64,000 nucleotides of DNA, from assembly GCF_963583255.1 (NCBI RefSeq), contig NC_084815.1, forward strand, positions 11,827,724 through 11,891,723, given 5' to 3'. Both the position numbers and the translations under genes were made by a program. The stretch is from Pyrus communis (lineage: Eukaryota; Streptophyta; Magnoliopsida; Rosales; Rosaceae). The notes beneath the pieces are model-generated. The model worked only from the letters and a program-made list of their open reading frames with translations. It had not been told where the DNA came from and did no database searches. This document shows, in pieces, positions 1 through 10,356 of this stretch. Position 1 is the stretch's first letter; each line of letters opens with the position of its first letter.

Positions 1-311
1 CGTACAAAACAAAGAGAATTGAATTTAAACTTTGAAATCAAAGAAACACCTAAACATTCCAACAACTTAAACTTGAATTGTATGAACGTTTAGGCCCTCT
101 TATCTTCCTTGTTGTTGTAGCACAAGGTCTAAGGTGAGGTTTGGGGGATTATGGAAATGGATGAGGAGTGGTGTAGAAGTGGAAGGGGAATGGAAAAATG
201 GTGTTTGGATTATAAGGGGAGAGATGGGAAGCTCACGGCTAGGGAAGGGAGAATGTGTTTGTAATGTGTTGTGTATGAAATGAGATGATCTTGAATGAAT
301 GAATGCAAGGG

Positions 312-319
312 TATTTATA
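312..319 (-). promoter_or_regulatory. TATA box candidate of the B-subfamily LTR
   Basis: TATAAATA on the minus strand, followed by ACCCTTGCATTC. The same box is at 35494-35501 in the solo LTR on the plus strand. Its position in mid-LTR fits the U3/R boundary. Confidence 0.5.
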
Positions 320-880
320 GGAGTAATGGAGGGAACATGACAGCTAGGAGGTGGGTGGAAATGTGGCTGCAAGTTTGGTGATTGATTATGAGTGAATGCA
401 TGTGAATGTGGCTAGGTTGGAAAGCTGGAAATCTGAAAATGCAAATGGGAATGCTGAAATGCAAAGGTGGCCACGGTTTTGAGTGTGTTTTGTGTTGGAA
501 ATGCATGTGAATGCATGTGAATGTTGTTTGTGTGAAGTGTGTGTGGGTTAAAGAGTGAATGGTGGTGTAATGATGAAGTGTGATGGCTGAAAATGTCAAG
601 GGAAATGCATGTGATTGCACGACAAAGAATTTCAGGATGCATGTGTGTTGGTGTGTTGTGTGATTGTTTTGTGGTTGAATGATTAAGTGGCTGAATTAAA
701 GAATGGGAGTGCATGTGGCTTAGGTGGTGTAATGATGAAGTGGGAATTGAAAGAATGTGGTTGGAAAGTGGAAGGGAAGGCACGGCACAAAGGGGGAAGT
801 GTTGGAAATGCATGTGATGCATGCCAATGAGTTGAAATGCATATGTTTAAATGGTTGAAATGTGTAGATGATTATGAGTA

Positions 881-1060
881 TGATAAGTGATAAGTGAATG
901 ATGTATTAAGTGATAAATGAATGATATGTTAAGTGATAAATGAATGATATGTGGTGAGTGATAAGTGAATGGAAGTGATAAGTGATAAGTGAATGGTTTG
1001 ATAAGTGAATGATATGATAAGTGAATGCTTATAATAAGTGAATGATATGATAAGTGAATG
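881..1060. repeat. degenerate GATAAGTGAATG tandem repeat inside U3
   Basis: About ten imperfect units built from GATAAGTGAATG / GATAAATGAATGATAT, 12-23 bp apart. It lies upstream of the TATA candidate in the minus-strand LTR, so it sits in the U3 promoter region. The related LTRs at 34463 and 58762 do not show this array, so it is a local expansion. Confidence 0.75.
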
Positions 1061-1456
1061 CTTTAAGTGTTTAAAATAGGGAACAAAGCCCTTCCTTGCA
1101 TGGCAAGGAAGGGAGACACAAGGAAACACACGACAATGTCCTAAGGTTGCAAGGAATGTTGTTTTTGTGTTCTAAAATGCGTAGGAGTCTTCAATGATGC
1201 TTAAACATGAGGTCTTTTAGGATTTAACTTTCCTACTTCAAGTCTTTAATTTCGTCCATCCTCTTGGCTCCAAGCATATGATATCCATTCCAATCTCTAA
1301 TTTGCTCCAAAAGGCTCCAAAAGGCATCCTTTTGCATACCTTGCCCTTAGAACCTGAAAACACACAAAAGAAGCATAAAGGACTAAAATAACTAGAGAAA
1401 CATAACGTAAATGCACGAGAACAAGCCATTTAAGTCGCATGAATATGCTCCTATCA

Positions 1457-3387
1457 GGGATCGTTCTAACCGGGGATTAACTAGGGATGCTAATCTACTC
1501 TAAACTGACTTAAAAACACAAATTTAAACTTTAAAACACTTACCTAGACCTATATGACTCAAAACAACTTAAAAAGACTCAAAACAGCCCAAAACACTCA
1601 AATAGACTCAAACTAGACTCTGAAGGGTGATTTGGACGAAATTTAACTAACTTAGACTCAAAACACTAATCTGGACAGATTCAAACACTTTTCTAACTAA
1701 TCTAACACACTTAATAAAAGGGGGAATTGATTTGGACGAAATTAATTAAAATGGACAGATTGCAATTTAAACAGATTAGGCACTAAACTAGGTGAATTGA
1801 ATGGGAGAAAGGCTAGTTAGGGGGTTCTTCTCCACACATGCACATATGTAACATAAATTGATTTCCAGATTTTATTCCTTTTAAACCATGAATGACAATG
1901 AACCAAATTAATTGTGAAAAGCACAAATTAACTCTCAGATTTTCCTAGTTCAATTGAATTGGATGGAATACGCATCGACAATCAAATTATTCTTATCAAA
2001 TTCCCTACATGAACTGCATAATAGAGATAAAATCAAAGATCATTAAGCTTTTTGAAAACCCTAAGCATTGACTAGGCATTCGTAACTATGAATTGCATGA
2101 TACTCTTGCCTAGAATTTACTTAATACAATCATGACTAGTGATTTCCACTACTTATGAATATAAGGTCATAACGATTAGGTGAAATTTCCTTATATCCTA
2201 GCATCAAATTCATGTACGCAAACTAAGTATGCATCCTTAATCAACACACAAGAACAAGTTCTCAATAAATCAATTAAGTAAATCACATCCACAATTCAAG
2301 AAACAAAATCTGGAGGAAATCAATTCATATAAAACATATGCCCATGGTTTCGAATTCACCCCTAACTAAGAAAAACTTAGTTACACATGTTCATAACAAT
2401 TGAAAAGCAAATTAAAATAAACATGGAAACGAAACGAGGAAAGAAAGAACTCCCAAAGTCTCCAATGGATGCAGATTTCTTGCGGCACAAGGTCTCCTCC
2501 TCCTATGGAAGCCACGACACTCCTTCTTCTCCCTAGGACTTGCGGCACAAGATGTGATTTCTGATTAATGGTGGCTGATGTGAAGGGATGAATGAATTGA
2601 ATGTTGAATGGCTGTCTAGGGTCTCTCCCAAGGTGTGGCAACTTTAAGTTTTATATATATATAGCATGGCAAAACCCTAGCAATCAGATTTAGGGTTAAA
2701 CCTAGCCAATATAAGTGTTTAGGGCCCCTAGGTTGCGGCATGGGTTTGGGGAATTAAATCCTAGCCCAATCAATCTCAGATATGGACTTATACAATCCAA
2801 ATCCAAGAGAAAAAGGGCCAAATAAAATCAGAATCCAATCAGAAATAGGTTTAAGAATTTTCGTCCAAAATTGGGCCTTCTAGAAACTAAGTGTTTTATG
2901 GCTGATTTTGGGTGTTCTAGAAGGCCTAAAAAGGGGGGAAGGTGTGGCACCCTTTTAGGGTCAGATAGGGCTTCTAGAAATTAGGTTTTTATGTCCACTT
3001 GGAGCTAGGATTAAGGTGGAACAAGATTAGGTTAGGATAAGATAGGATAAGGTTTGGATAAGATAAGATTGGATAAGGTTTTGGATAATGTTTCCTCTTT
3101 TCCTGCACTTTCCTTATCTTCTTTGTCATGAACTTTCCTTTTCTGATTTGTAGCATGTTTCTAACCTCTTTTGACTCCAAATTCGTCCATCCATGTTGCT
3201 CCATATACAAGCTATCCAAAATAAGCCCAAAACTGCTCTAAAAGGCTCAAAATTGCCTTTTCTTGCCAAGTTTGTCATTAGGACCTACAAACAAACGAAA
3301 ATAGCTCAAAACACTATAATAAGTAGTAATTAGCTCACTAAATGTAAGGAAATAACATAACTAAGTAGCATAAATATGCTCCTATCA
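1457..3387 (-). repeat. E1 3' LTR (3' terminus lost to the B LTR insertion)
   Basis: Begins TGATAGGAGCATATTTATGC at 3387 on the minus strand and breaks off at the GGGATCGTTCTAACC block next to 1456. A TATATATATATA stretch (2652-2663) is the promoter candidate. The rest is noncoding. The 86-codon open frame at 2381-2641 recurs in the 5' LTR only because the two LTRs are copies. Confidence 0.92.
2652..2663 (-). promoter_or_regulatory. TATA-like tract of E1 3' LTR
   Basis: TATATATATATA in mid-LTR. Counterparts are at 9619-9632 (E1 5' LTR) and 46043-46060 (solo LTR). Length varies between copies as a microsatellite. Confidence 0.45.
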
Positions 3388-3402
3388 AATTCCCCCAGAC
3401 TT
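3388..3402 (-). other. E1 3' polypurine tract
   Basis: AAGTCTGGGGGAATT on the minus strand, flush with the first base of the 3' LTR. This is the plus-strand DNA priming site. One base differs from the usual AAGTGTGGGGG. Confidence 0.88.
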
Positions 3403-3696
3403 AGCTTTTGCTAGTCCTCGAGCAAAACGAAATAAACAAAACAAACAAAACACAACCTAAACCTTCCAACATTATCTCAGGGATTTCCAATGCAACATGA
3501 CATATTAATGATCATCACTCCCATAGATTTTAGTTATCCCTACCCTCGAGCACATACTTAATCATAGTTACCACTCACTAGCTCGCATTTCATCAATTAA
3601 AACATGATTTTGAATGTAGTAACTTGCCTTAGAGAATCCCTCAATTCCTCACAAGATATACTTTCTATTTTCACACAAATTTTCTGACTACACTCC

Positions 3697-3948
3697 TTAC
3701 ACTAGGTATATGTGAGAAGATTGATGTAAATATGTAGACGAACACTCACATAAGTTATAACAAGGAAAGCATTGTCTGGAATTACGACAATGACATGTAT
3801 ATGATCTCATGAATGGAATGCTACTACTTAGACGCGAGAACCAGGGATACCATATGCTCAAACCCATTTTAAACTCCACATATTGAAACACATAACAATC
3901 AAGATAGAAGTCTAAGGGTTGTAATGGGGCTATGGTATTGGCTAACAA
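3697..3948 (-). other. short conserved frame near the 3' PPT (83 codons), function unknown
   Basis: A frame of 83 codons whose middle (LANT...FMRSY, roughly 45 codons) recurs in E4 (20268-20516), E6 (32811-33014), E11 (61530-61739) and, with two nonsense codons but no indel, in E8 (about 46790-46950). E5 has a 1-base insertion. Differences between copies include D/E, Y/F, I/L and L/M exchanges. The core is rich in aromatic residues (YVFQYVEF, WYPWF). It could be a relic of the env-like gene or chance conservation. No recognised domain and no reliable start codon. Confidence 0.3.
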
Positions 3949-4260
3949 GGAAAGGGAGAGGAAACAAACGTTCTTAAAGCAATAGTGAGCAAAGTAATCA
4001 ATTAGGCACTTAGAATTCCCTTTAGAATGCAGGAATCAACTTTGAACACCCAAGGGGAAGTCACAAAACGTAGGGCCATATTCAACTTTTTGGACCCTTT
4101 CTTCAACCATCAACGCTTGTGAGTTCATTCTCACTTATTTTCACTCCTTTTCTTTCTTTTCTTCTTCTTTTTCTTCTTTTTCACACATTTTTTTTTTCTT
4201 TTTTTTGTTTTTCCCGTGCCTCCTTTAAGACTTAGGCACACACATACACATAAAAATCCC

Positions 4261-4273
4261 TTCCCCCACACTT
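4261..4273 (-). other. second internal PPT-like tract (E1)
   Basis: AAGTGTGGGGGAA on the minus strand, 873 bp upstream of the 3' PPT. The same element recurs near 16192 (E3), 23708 (E5), 32515 (E6), 44535 (E8, one change) and 61997 (E11). Confidence 0.6.
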
Positions 4274-4615
4274 GTTTTCTGCAATAATGTCACTCAAAAA
4301 GGAATTCCTTCTAAGTCATGCTCCACTATACTTCAAGAACAAGGGTATGGAAAGTCCTATTCTAGGCTAGGTAAGGGGGATGTGGTTAACAAAGAAAATA
4401 GGCTAAACAAGGCTCAAAGGGGTTTAATCCTACAATACAAATGACAAGGGTGGATTCGGCTATTTGGCTATGGTGGTGACTACTAAACAACTTCATCTTG
4501 TTATTTGCTATGCTAATCAATTTCATGCTTTGACTGACACGGGTATGAGTTCTAGTATTTGGAACTATAGTGATGAAACGCATTCTAAGTAGCAACCAAG
4601 CAAAGAATAATGAGA

Positions 4616-4867
4616 TCATGCAACGACTTTAGAAAACAAGAAATCAAGATTAATAACTCTCCAAAGAACGTTTTGGCTCAAGTCTCTCAGGGTTGTAGCG
4701 TTAGTTTGAGTTTCTTCCTTCAAGCATGTTACAAAAATTGATTTTTTTCTTTTGTGATTACATGTGAATTCGTAAATGTCAACTACAACTAAGCATAAAC
4801 CAAAGAGCATATCAAACTTCCATCCATGTTTGTAACTTTCTTTAATAGTCATGCAATTAAAAACCAA
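4616..4867 (-). other. short frame in 3' noncoding region (83 codons), probably not a gene
   Basis: Its translation contains KESYKHGWKFDMLFG and CNHKRKK. It matches 24059-24310 in E5 with a few changes. The E8 copy (43968-44204) shifts frame and the E3 copy (about 16600-16790) has stops. Nucleotide conservation here is better explained by common descent than by protein coding. Confidence 0.2.
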
Positions 4868-5119
4868 ATCCTCATCATTGTGTTGGAAGGTACCCTAAGA
4901 CACAAACAAACATAAAAAACAAAAACGACTCTAAAAACAACTCTTTTTGGGTTTTTCAAACACTTTTTTCGATTCTTTTTTCAAATTTTTCGGATTTTCT
5001 GATTAAGACACATAAAAATACTTCAAAACACACTAAAAACACTTAAAAACAGTGAAAAACAACTTTAGAAGTATAGGTGATAAAATCCAACGAATTTTCA
5101 TGTAAAAACAACTTGTTTA

Positions 5120-5132
5120 CCCCCCCACACTT
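5120..5132 (-). other. first internal PPT-like tract with upstream hairpin (E1)
   Basis: AAGTGTGGGGGGG on the minus strand, preceded by ACATTGAGGACAATAT, the hairpin ACATTG-AGGA-CAATGT of the other copies with one arm changed. Copies are at 17044 (E3), 24559 (E5), 31692 (E6) and 43702 (E8). Confidence 0.6.
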
Positions 5133-5358
5133 AAACCAAATATTGTCCTCAATGTTTTAAGCATAGACTCACAAGCAAATAAACAAATAACGCAACTAAC
5201 ACATGACAAGGATGGCAAGGTAAAAGCAATAAAGGGTAGGGTTTAGGAATGCAAATCTGGTTGTGGAGCTAGAGTTCCATCATCTCCTCGTTCGAACACA
5301 TGGGTTGCCTCCCAAGAAGCGCTTTCTTTAACGTCTTCCAACCGGACGATACCTCCTT

Positions 5359-8145
5359 TTAATCTTCACTAGGGCTCACGGCATGGAGGGGTATGTCCTC
5401 CACGGTATGCTCCTTGAAATTCTCGTAGTATGGCTCAATGAATGGGAGGGGATAGTGATCCTCCCTGATTGTGGTGTTTGGGTTCCTAAAGCCCATGTAA
5501 ATGCTCCCACCACCTTGAAACTGATTGGGTACCTGCACCAAAGAAGGTAACAACCTATTAGTTGAAATGGGAATTGGAATTGGGATTGGAGACTTACTAG
5601 GATGTTGTGGCAATGTCCCTAGGGCCGCCACCATCTCCCCAATTTTATCACTAGGCACGACCATATTGTGTGTTTTTAGGGTAGTGGCGTGCTCCTTGTG
5701 CTCCACTCCAATTCCTTCCTCGTTGGTGGTTCTAGATGCATCATTCTTGATTGGTGCTGAACGTTCCTGCCCTAAATTTTTAATTTTACCAATGGCAAAA
5801 CAAGAACGAACATCATTAGTATTCTTAATAGATTCAGAAACTTTAAAGTTAATCATATCACCACCAAACTCCATAGTTAAGGCTCTTTTGGCCACGTCAA
5901 TCTTGGTGTGGGCTGTTTTCATGAAAGGTCGTCCAAGTAAGAGTGGCGATGGTGGAGAGTGGGTTGAATCCTCCATGTCAAGCACATAGAAATCTGCAGG
6001 AAAAATCAAGTGGTCTACCTGCACCAAAACATCTTCCAAAACTCCTCTCGGGTATGCATTAGACCGATCGGCTAATTGAATAATAACACCATCATTTTTA
6101 AGCTCTCCTAGATTCATAGATGCATAAACAGAGTATGGCATGACATTAATTGATGCACCTAAATCTAGCATAGCATGTTCGAACCTTGTATTACCAATTA
6201 CACAAGGGATAGTGAAACTACCTGGATCTTTGCATTTAGGTGGTAGCTTTCTTTGCAATATTGCAGAGACATTCTCACTTACATGTACCACCTCTTTCTC
6301 CCGAATCTGTTTCCTTGTTGTACAAATCTTCTTCAAAAACTTAGCGTACTTTGGAATTTGCTTTATTGCATCATGGAGAGGGATATTGACATGCACCTTC
6401 CTAAACGTCTCCAGGATGTCGTTTTCATCCTCCTCTATCTTTGATTGCCTAAACCTGCTAGGGAAAGGCACATTTGGTGGAATCACATTAGAAACAATTG
6501 AGTTTGGACCTACCTTACATTTGTTGGACGGCCTAGGAGCTTGAAGTGGTTGCGGCAAAGGTTGCTTCACCCTTGCCGTGGCTTTGCCCTTGCTCTCTTC
6601 CTCTTGCAGCAGCCTTTCATCCTCTTCTTGGCTTGATTTTTGTGGTTGTGGGGTGGTTCCAACTTCCTTACCACTTCTTAAGGTGATTGCATTGGCGGTT
6701 TCAAAGCCTCCCTTCGGATTGTCAATTGTTGAACTAGGCAATTTGCCTTGGTCTCAGAATTCTCCTACAAACTCTGCTATCTGCCCAATTTGTTTCTCCA
6801 ACTGGTCCACCCTTTTTTCTTGATTTTGCATCGCTTTGTTTTGATTCTCTTGCCCCTGAGACAACTTGGTAAGTAACTTAATAAGTGTATCATTGTCCAA
6901 AGACGTACCTGAGTTTGGTTGGGCAGATTGTGGTGGAAGTTGTGGTGGTACGTATGGCCTTTGATAGAGCCCAGGGGGTGGCTGTCTATATCCTTCTTGT
7001 TGTTGAGGTTGTTGAGGCTCCCTCCACATGAAGTTTAGATGATCTCTCCAACTCGAATTATATGTATTTGAGTATGGATCATTTCTTTGCTGATTTTGGC
7101 CTTGATAACCTATGGCATTGGCGCTTTCCCATCCTCCATTCTCTATCAATTGAGGACATTGATCATTGAGATGCCCTTGAATGGAGCACACTCCACAAAT
7201 GGCCGCACCTTGCACTTTGGATCCATCGACCACCTGAGACACAAGCATAGTGAGATTAGCTAATTGAGATTGAATTTCAGAAATTGCGCTTACCTCATTC
7301 ACTTGTTGCCGTGGGGGGTCCCTTTGCCCAATTCCTTCATATTGTTGTGCATTTAGAGCACGGTTTGCAATTAGGGTCTTGGTTGCCATAGGAGTTTTAT
7401 CCACCAATGCACCTCTCGCCGAAGCATCGAGCATTTGCCTTTCAATGGGAAGAAGGCCCTCATAGAAGTATTGAAGTAGAAGCTCCTCCTTCATTTGATG
7501 TTGAGGACATGATGCAACAAGGGCTTTAAAACGCTCATAGTACGCTGGAAAAGATTCTCCTTGACTTTGTTGGATTCCACTAATTTTCTTCCTCAAGAGA
7601 ATGACTCTTGAAGTAGGGAAGAACTTCTCCAAGAACGCTCTCTTCATGCTTTCCCAAGAAGTAACGGTCCCAGGTGCCAATTCATAAAGCCAATCCTTAG
7701 CCTTTTCCACAAGAGAGAATGGAAAAACTTTCATCTTCAAAATATTCCCATCGACGTTAATGGGTGTCATGCTTGAGCATACAACTTCAAACTCCTTCAA
7801 ATGCTTGTTTGGATATTCCATGGATAGCCCATAGTACTTGGGAATATGATGCAGCAAGCTTGACTTCAATTCGAACTCATCGGTCTTGCCTTGGGCCGCC
7901 CTAGGATATTGAATGCACAATGGCATGGCATTATCTAATCCCGAGGCAGAAAGCTCCTTGATTGTTCGATTATCCATCGCCATGACTTGTTCTTCTTCCT
8001 CCACTTCTTCTTCTTCAGATTCGGCCTCAGAACTAGAACTAGGTGGATTAGGTTCTGGTTGCTTCCTCTTTCTTCTCAAAGTTCGTTCAAAATCGTCGTC
8101 AAACTCCAAGATATTCTCATGAACGGGATGAGAACTACGAGTCAT
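5359..8145 (-). pseudogene. gag-pro: E1 gag-protease polyprotein, one in-frame TGA, RT/integrase collapsed
   Basis: 929 codons in one frame, starting at ATG 8145 (MTRSSHPV), the start shared with E6 and E8. Residues 35-53 are acidic and Ser-rich. Residues ~85-235 are the retrotransposon Gag capsid domain (KDWLYELAPGTVTSWESMK). A CCHC knuckle (CGVCSIQGHLNDQC) is at 317-330, and a Gln/Pro-rich stretch and a coiled-coil-like segment follow. A TGA at 6754-6756 (codon 464) replaces the Arg found in E6. The aspartic protease follows, with LDLGAS at ~660-665 and later LLLGRPF. The last ~45 codons fuse 20 codons resembling the start of RT (5434-5493, ending HYPLPFIE) to the last integrase residues ([16 protein letters not shown], stop after SPSED). 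RT, RNase H and the integrase core are absent, so the element needs a helper. With only one lesion it is close to functional as a Gag-protease source. Confidence 0.88.
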
Positions 8146-8312
8146 ACACTTGTACCTAGAACAAGGAAACAAAACAAATCAGCAACCCTTATAGAGGGTA
8201 CGGCAAACACACAAAAACTATGAAATAAGGCACGGTAAACACTAAAATAAAGAACAAATAAACACACGACACTCTTGACCTTAAGACACACTTTGACACG
8301 ACGCAAACACAA

Positions 8313-8336
8313 GGGATTAGCAAGTTTGCTAATCCC
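8313..8336 (-). other. hairpin overlapping the PBS (E1)
   Basis: GGGATTAGCAA and TTGCTAATCCC arms separated by 2 bases. One arm overlaps the end of the PBS. The same structure is in E2, E6 and E8. Confidence 0.6.
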
Positions 8337-8350
8337 CGGCAACGACGCCA
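8333..8350 (-). other. E1 primer-binding site (tRNA-Asp type)
   Basis: TGGCGTCGTTGCCGGGGA on the minus strand, 5 bases from the LTR. One mismatch to the 18 bases complementary to the plant tRNA-Asp 3' end. This primer choice is typical of Athila elements. Confidence 0.88.
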
Positions 8351-8355
8351 AAATT

Positions 8356-10356
8356 TGGTGTGAAAATTATGTTAACACACAATTTAAACCCTATTTGTGA
8401 CAATTGTAGTATATATGCAAGTAGGGATCGTTCTAACCGGGGATTAACTAGGGATGCTAATCTACTCTAAACTGACTTAAAAATACAAAATTAAACTTTA
8501 AAACACTTACCTAGACCTATATGACTCAAAACAACTTAAAAAGACTCAAAACAGCCCAAAACACTCAAATAGACTCAAACTAGACTCTAAAGGGTGATTT
8601 GGACGAAATTTAACTAACTTAGACTCAAAACACTAATCTGGACATATTCAAACACTTTTCTAACTAATCTAACACACTTAATAAAAGGGGGAATTGATTT
8701 GGACGAAATTAATTAAAATGGACAGATTGCAATTTAAACAGATTAGGCACTAAACTAGGTGAATTGAATGGGAGAAAGGCTAGTTAGGGGGTTCTTCTCC
8801 ACACATGCACATATGTAACATAAATTGATTTCCAGATTTTATTCCTTTTAAACCATGAATGACAATGCCCCAAATTAATTGTGAAAAGCACAAATTAACT
8901 CTCAGATTTTCCTAGTTCAATTGAATTGGATGGAATACGCATCGACAATCAAATTATTCTTATCAAATTCCCTACATGAACTGCATAATAGAGATAAAAT
9001 CAAAGATCATTAAGCTTTTTGAAAACCCTAAGCATTGACTAGGCATTCGTAACTATGAATTGCATGATACTCTTGCCTAGAATTTACTTAATAAAATCAT
9101 GACTAGTGATTTCCACTACTTATGAATATAAGGTCATAATGATTAGGTGAAATTTCCTTATATCCTAGCATCAAATTCATGTATGCAAATTAAGTATGCA
9201 TCCTTAATCAACACACAAGAACAAGTTCTCAATAAATCAATTAAGTGAATCACATCCACAATTCAAGAAACAAAATCTGGAGGAAATCAATTCATATAAA
9301 ACATATGCCCATGGTTTCGAATTCACCCCTAACTAAGAAAAACTTAGTTACACATGTTCATAACAATTGAAAAGCAAATTAAAATAAACATGGAAACGAA
9401 ACGAGGAAAGAAAGAACTCCCAAAGTCTCCAATGGATGCAGATTTCTTGCGGCACAAGGTCTCCTCCTCCTATGGAAGCCACGACACTCCTTCTTCTCCC
9501 TAGGACTTGCGGCACAAGATGTGATTTCTGATGAATGGTGGCTGATGTGAATGGATGAATGAATTGAATGTTGAATGGCTGCCTAGGGTCTCTCCCAAGG
9601 TGCGGCAACTTTAAGTTTTATATATATATATAGCATGGCAAAACCCTAGCAATCAGATTTAGGGTTAAACCTAGCCAATATAAGTGTTTAGGGCCCCTAG
9701 GTTGCGGCATGGGTTTGGGGAATTAAATCCTAGCCCAATCAATCTCAGATATAGACTTATACAATCCAAATCCAAGAGAAAAAGGGCCAAATAAAATCAG
9801 AATCCAATCAGAAATAGGTTTAAGAATTTTCGTCCAAAATTGGGCCTTCTAGAAACTAAGTGTTTTATGGCTGATTTTGGGTGTTCTAGAAGGCCTAAAA
9901 AAGGGGGAAGGTGTGGCACCCTTTTAGGGTCAAATAGGGCTTCTAGAAATTAGGTTTTTATGTCCACTTGCAGCTAGGATTAAGGTGGAACAAGATTAGG
10001 TTAGGATAAGATAGGATAAGGTTTGGATAAGATAAGATTGTATAAGGTTTTGGATAATGTTTCCTCTTTTCTTGCACTTTCCTTATCTTCTTTGTCATGA
10101 ACTTTCCTTTTCTGATTTGTAGCATGTTTCTAACCTCTTTTGACTCCAAATTCGTCCATCCATGTTGCTCCATATACAAGCTATCCAAAATAAGCCCAAA
10201 ACTGCTCTAAAAGGCTCAAAATTGCCTTTTCTTGCCAAGTTTGTCATTAGGACCTACAAACAAACGAAAATAGCTCAAAACACTATAATAAGTAGTAATT
10301 AGCTCACTAAATGTAAGGAAATAACATAACTAAGTAGCATAAATATGCTCCTATCA
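8356..10356 (-). repeat. E1 5' LTR (2001 bp)
   Basis: Begins TGATAGGAGC at 10356 and ends ...TTTTCACACCA at 8356 (the last CATCA has become CACCA). TATA-like tract at 9619-9632. Near-identical to 1457-3387. The right flank is E2 gag (ACCCTCCCTTTGG), so the 5-base target is expected to be ACCCT. Confidence 0.93.

Larger units (their letters stand above)
1..1456 (-). mobile_element. Athila-type LTR, B subfamily, 5'-end portion (cut by window edge)
   Basis: Read on the minus strand this is the first ~1.46 kb of an LTR. It starts with TGATAGGAGCATATTC at 1456 and runs off the left edge of the window. It closely matches 62508-64000 and is similar to the solo LTR at 34463-36918. Its right end abuts the body of the E1 3' LTR with no polypurine tract between, so it is a solo LTR or a 5' LTR inserted into E1. 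Open frames here (for example 315-620 and 412-822 minus) are His/Ser/Thr-rich translations of U3 and are not genes. Confidence 0.85.
3403..5358 (-). other. E1 3' noncoding region between protease frame and 3' LTR
   Basis: About 1.95 kb without a long frame, in the place where classical Athila elements carry an env-like ORF. It holds the conserved GGGAGGCAACCC hairpin (about 5303-5336), the internal PPT-like tracts at 5120-5132 and 4261-4273, a T/C-rich stretch (4138-4215), and two short frames at 4616-4867 and 3697-3948. It is nearly identical to 22836-24798 of E5. Confidence 0.8.
1457..10356 (-). mobile_element. E1: near-complete non-autonomous Athila-type retrotransposon (gag-protease only)
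   Basis: On the minus strand the order is 5' LTR 10356-8356, PBS 8350-8333, gag-protease frame 8145-5359, 3' noncoding region 5358-3403, PPT 3402-3388, 3' LTR 3387-1457. The two LTRs are very similar (I count 4 differences across about 260 bp at 2381-2641 versus 9348-9608), so it is a fairly young insertion. RT, RNase H and integrase are missing and the coding region carries one in-frame TGA. It is inserted in the gag of E2. Its own 3' LTR is cut about 75 bp before the end by the B LTR at 1-1456, so the left target duplication is outside the window. Confidence 0.9.

Noticed and set aside
881..1060. CRISPR-like repeat array
   Set aside because: Units are short and degenerate with no unique spacers of constant length, and the array is inside an LTR of a plant genome.
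5525..8223. Plus-strand frames opposite the E1 gag-protease (for example 5525-5989, 6140-6544)
   Set aside because: They are antisense shadows of the gag-protease frame and recur opposite gag-protease in E6 and E8.
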